A DNA stretch of 64,000 bases, from positions 1 through 64,000 of the forward strand of contig JACRAY010000010.1 of assembly GCA_016213325.1 (NCBI GenBank), written 5' to 3'. This DNA comes from Burkholderiales bacterium (GTDB lineage: Bacteria; Pseudomonadota; Gammaproteobacteria; Burkholderiales; Burkholderiaceae_C). Shown one piece after another: positions 60,801-64,000 of this stretch; within the stretch, counting starts at the first letter, position 1, and each line of letters starts with the position of its first letter. The notes beneath the pieces were generated by a model that ran no database searches, had not been told where the DNA came from, and saw nothing but the letters and a program-made list of their open reading frames with translations. A program made the position numbers and the translations under genes.

Positions 60801-60948
60801 GTCTTCAGGGCGGGGTGGAATTCCCCACCGGCGGTAGGCGGCTTAACAACCGCAAGCCCGCGAGCGCTCCGGCATGCGCTGCTTGCCGGAGGTCAGCAGA
60901 CCCGGTCAGATGCCGGGGCCGACGGTCACAGTCCGGATGAAAGAAGGC
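60801..60948 (+). ncRNA. FMN riboswitch (RFN element)
   Basis: CTTCAGGGCGGGGTGGAATTCCCCACCGGCGGTA ... GTCAGCAGACCCGGTCAGATGCCGGGGCCGACGGTCACAGTCCGGATGAAAGAAGG. Confidence 0.96.
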
Positions 60949-61025
60949 ATGTCCACGCGTTTCCGCAGGGAAAGGCGCGGACGTCTTCCCTTGGGGCGTT
61001 TTTGTTCAACCGACAGGAGCGTTTC

Positions 61026-61679
61026 ATGACTTCCACCTTTGCCACTGCCGCCCCGGCTGCGATCGACCTCGCGCCGGTTCCCGATGTCCTTGCGGCCATC
61101 GCGCGCGGCGACCCCGTGCTCGTGCTCGACGACGCCGATCGCGAAAACGAGGCCGACCTCATCTGCGCCGCCGACCGCGTCAGCGTGCGCACCATGGCCC
61201 TGATGATCCGCGAAGGCAGCGGCATCGTCTGCCTGTGCATACGCCCCGCCAAGGCCAGCGAGATGCGCCTGCGTCCGATGGTCGAGGTGAACCGGTCGCG
61301 CTACGCGACGGCGTTCACGCAGTCGATCGAGGCGGCCTTCGGCGTCACCACCGGGGTGTCGGCAGCCGACCGCGTGCAGACCATCCAGTGTGCGCTGCGC
61401 ACGACGCTGGAGCGCAGCGAAGTCGTGAGCCCCGGGCATGTGTTTCCGCTGGTCGCGCGCGACGGCGGCGTGCTGGAGCGGCAGGGCCACACCGAAGCGG
61501 CAGTGGACCTCGCTGAACTCGCGGGCTGCTACCCGGCGGGTGTGTTGTGCGAATTGATGAATGCGGACGGCAGCATGGCGCGGGGCGCGCAGGTGCGGGA
61601 GTTTGCCGCACGGCACGGGTTGTTGTGCACAACCGTCGAGGCGGTGCGCGCCTGGCGCGCTGCCCTCAACGCGTCCTGA
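61026..61679 (+). CDS. ribB: 3,4-dihydroxy-2-butanone-4-phosphate synthase
   Basis: [31 protein letters not shown]; downstream of FMN riboswitch. Confidence 0.95.
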   Translation: MTSTFATAAPAAIDLAPVPDVLAAIARGDPVLVLDDADRENEADLICAADRVSVRTMALMIREGSGIVCLCIRPAKASEMRLRPMVEVNRSRYATAFTQSIEAAFGVTTGVSAADRVQTIQCALRTTLERSEVVSPGHVFPLVARDGGVLERQGHTEAAVDLAELAGCYPAGVLCELMNADGSMARGAQVREFAARHGLLCTTVEAVRAWRAALNAS

Positions 61680-62643
61680 CCACAACCCGCCCGCGCACCT
61701 GCCCCGCCATCAGCTTGTGCGCGGCCTCGACCGCACCTTCCAGCGCGACTTCGGTCGTCATCTCCTCCAGCAACGCCGTGTCGAGGTCGTGTGCCAGCCG
61801 CCCCCAGGCCTCTTCGCGCCGCGCCATCGGCGCCATCACGCTGTCGACGCCGCACAGCGTGACGCCCCGCAGGATGAAGGGCGCAACCGACGAGGGAAAG
61901 TCCATGCCCTGCGCCAGCCCGCAGGCTGCCACCGCGCCGCCGTAGCGCGTTTGCGCGCAGGCGTTGGCGAGCGTGTGGCTGCCCACCGCGTCCACCACGC
62001 CGGCCCAACGCTCCTTCTGCAAGGGCTTGCCGGGCGACGACAGCTCGTTGCGGTCGATGATGCCTGCGGCGCCCAGCTTCTTCAGGTAAGCCTCTTCACT
62101 GGCCTTGCCGGTGGCGGCGACGACCTTGTGCCCCAGCTTCGAGAGGATCGCGATGGCGACCGAGCCGACGCCGCCGGTCGCGCCGGTGACCAGCACCTCA
62201 CCGTCGCCCGCCTTCAGCCCATGGCGTTCCAGCGCCAGCACGCACAGCATCGCGGTGTAGCCCGCGGTGCCGATCGCCATCGCCTGCCGCGCCGTGAAAG
62301 CAGCGGGACGGCGCACCAGCCATTCGCTCTTCAGCCGGGCGCGGCCGGCCAGGCAACCCTTGTGCGTTTCGCCGACGCCGAAGCCGTTGAGCACGACCGC
62401 ATCGCCCTTCTTCCACTTCGCCGACGAGCTCTCGGCGACGACGCCCGCGCCGTCGATGCCGGCCACCATCGGCCAGCTGCGCACGACCGGCGACTTGTTG
62501 GTGATGGCCAGGCCATCCTTGTAGTTGAGCGTCGAGTATTCGACGTCGACCGTCACGTCGCCTTCCGGCAGGAACGTGTCGTCGACCTCGCGCACTTCAG
62601 CGCGGAACGCGGGTTCCTTCTCCAGCACCAATGCCTTGAACAT
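61666..62643 (-). CDS. acuI: MDR family oxidoreductase, acryloyl-CoA reductase AcuI/YhdH-like
   Basis: [50 protein letters not shown]. Confidence 0.88.
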   Translation of the reverse strand: MFKALVLEKEPAFRAEVREVDDTFLPEGDVTVDVEYSTLNYKDGLAITNKSPVVRSWPMVAGIDGAGVVAESSSAKWKKGDAVVLNGFGVGETHKGCLAGRARLKSEWLVRRPAAFTARQAMAIGTAGYTAMLCVLALERHGLKAGDGEVLVTGATGGVGSVAIAILSKLGHKVVAATGKASEEAYLKKLGAAGIIDRNELSSPGKPLQKERWAGVVDAVGSHTLANACAQTRYGGAVAACGLAQGMDFPSSVAPFILRGVTLCGVDSVMAPMARREEAWGRLAHDLDTALLEEMTTEVALEGAVEAAHKLMAGQVRGRVVVRTR

Positions 62644-63832
62644 GCACGTTTCCTTCAGTGGCTTCGGCCAGCACGGCCGGTGTGCTCGCGCCCAGCGGCT
62701 CGGCACCGCGGCGCACTTCTTGCGGTGCGCCCATGTACCGGAATCCCAGGCCGGGCGTTCGCACGGTGCGTCCATTCTGCTCGAAACTCAGTCCCTGCCC
62801 GGCCGCCGCACCGCAGGCCTGTGCTTCCTGCAGGAATTCGCCCAGCCGGCGCACGCGCGCAGCCGGCACGCCTGCCGCATTGAGCCGCTCTTCCATGTCG
62901 GCCGCACTGCGCCCGGCAAACGCCTCGCGGAACTGCGCGCGTAGGTAATCGAGGTCGCGTGCCACCACGAAGCCGCCGTCGCTTTCGAAAGCGGCGAGGT
63001 CCAGCGCCCGCGCGTCATTGCACAGGTGCTCGAGGCCCAGCACCGCCGTGAGCTTGCGGAACTGCGCGGGCGTGTTCGCCGCCGTCGCGAGCCAGCCGTC
63101 CTGGCAGCGGTACGTGTCGGCCGTGGGACTGCCGGTGTAGCCGCGGTTGCCGCTGCGCTGCGGCTCGACGCCGCTCGACAGGAAGGTGCTGGCATGCGGG
63201 TACATCAGCATCTGCGACGCCTGCACCATCGAAGCATCGATATGCGCGCCCTGCCCACTGCGTTCACGCTGCCGCAGGGCGGCGGTGATCGCGAGCGACG
63301 CGAGCATGCCGACGGCCACGTCGATGACCGGGAAGCCGACCTTGACCGGCTCTTCGTCGCCCGCGTCGCCCGACATCATCATCATGCCGGTGAGCGCCTG
63401 TATCACGTGGTCGTACGCGCCACGCCCCGACCACGGGCCCTGCTGGCCGTAGCCGGAGATCGAGCAGTAGACGATGTCGGGGCGGTGCCGCCGGATCGAC
63501 TCGTAGTCCAGTCCGTAGCGGGCGACCACGCCCGGGCGGAAGTTCTCGATCAGCACGTCGGCCGTCTCGGCGAGCGCGCGCACCGCGCCAGCGCCTTCCG
63601 GCGTGCGGATGTCGATGGCGGCACTGCGCTTGCCCGCGTTCAGCGCGACGAAGCCGTCCGGCGTGTCGCCCTGCGCTGGCTTGCCCGCGCGCATCACGTC
63701 ACCGCGCGGCGGCTCGACCTTGATGACCTCGCCGCCCAGCTGCGCCAGGTAGAACGAGGCCAGCGGGCCGGCAATCACGTGCGACATGTCGATGACGCGC
63801 ACGCCTTCCAGGGGCAGGGCCATGTTGCTCAT
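62597..63832 (-). CDS. CaiB/BaiF family CoA-transferase
   Basis: LEGVRVIDMSHVIAGPLASFYLAQLGGEVIKVEPP, LIENFRPGV. Confidence 0.94.
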   Translation of the reverse strand: MSNMALPLEGVRVIDMSHVIAGPLASFYLAQLGGEVIKVEPPRGDVMRAGKPAQGDTPDGFVALNAGKRSAAIDIRTPEGAGAVRALAETADVLIENFRPGVVARYGLDYESIRRHRPDIVYCSISGYGQQGPWSGRGAYDHVIQALTGMMMMSGDAGDEEPVKVGFPVIDVAVGMLASLAITAALRQRERSGQGAHIDASMVQASQMLMYPHASTFLSSGVEPQRSGNRGYTGSPTADTYRCQDGWLATAANTPAQFRKLTAVLGLEHLCNDARALDLAAFESDGGFVVARDLDYLRAQFREAFAGRSAADMEERLNAAGVPAARVRRLGEFLQEAQACGAAAGQGLSFEQNGRTVRTPGLGFRYMGAPQEVRRGAEPLGASTPAVLAEATEGNVHVQGIGAGEGTRVPR

Positions 63833-64000
63833 CCCGCGGTCACGCCGGTCAGCTTGATGATGTCGGCCCACTTGCGGTATTCGCTGCGCACGAAGCCGGC
63901 GAAGGCCTGCGGGCTGTCGGTGACCGCCGCCGAGTTGCCCGAGCCCTCGAACATCGCCTTTACGCCCGGATCGGACAGCACCTTGTTGGCCGCCGCGTGC
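63829..64000 (-). CDS. Bug family substrate-binding protein, C-terminal part (partial)
   Basis: Minus-strand translation ends ..SDPGVKAMFEGSGNSAAVTDSPQAFAGFVRSEYRKWADIIKLTGVTAG*; ATGA overlap with CaiB start. Confidence 0.8.
   Translation of the reverse strand, partial: HAAANKVLSDPGVKAMFEGSGNSAAVTDSPQAFAGFVRSEYRKWADIIKLTGVTAG

Overview
The window looks like chromosomal DNA from a high-GC betaproteobacterium, probably Burkholderiales/Comamonadaceae-like (inferred from gene content, not searched). It opens with the 5' part of a 16S rRNA gene on the minus strand, with tandem rRNA promoters upstream. About 67 densely packed protein genes follow. Main groups: a two-subunit molybdenum hydroxylase; Uup ABC-F ATPase; a MocR-type regulator divergent from a seven-gene exporter/aminotransferase/GST/PhzF/VOC/dehydratase operon; OhrR-Ohr; a metallophosphoesterase / Ser-Thr kinase-USP / SrkA-like kinase group; HtpG; a two-component system divergent from an archaic chaperone-usher pilus operon (SCPU pilins); a Crp/Fnr regulator divergent from an acyl-CoA ligase / Liv ABC transporter / phenylacetate-CoA-ligase-like cluster; several orphan Bug (TTT) binding proteins; MarR plus 2-aminobenzoate-CoA-ligase-like; and an FMN riboswitch upstream of ribB. 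I saw no CRISPR array, tRNA, prophage or transposase. The best second-look items are a 39-bp perfect inverted repeat that encodes the n- and h-regions of a signal peptide, a duplicated TTGTC-N8-GACAA operator-like palindrome at the Crp/Fnr divergent promoter, tandem OhrR-like operators, a terminator-like hairpin abutting a conserved-looking unknown gene, a strong double hairpin between livK and livF, and a small Pro/Gly-rich protein of unknown function in the pilus operon.
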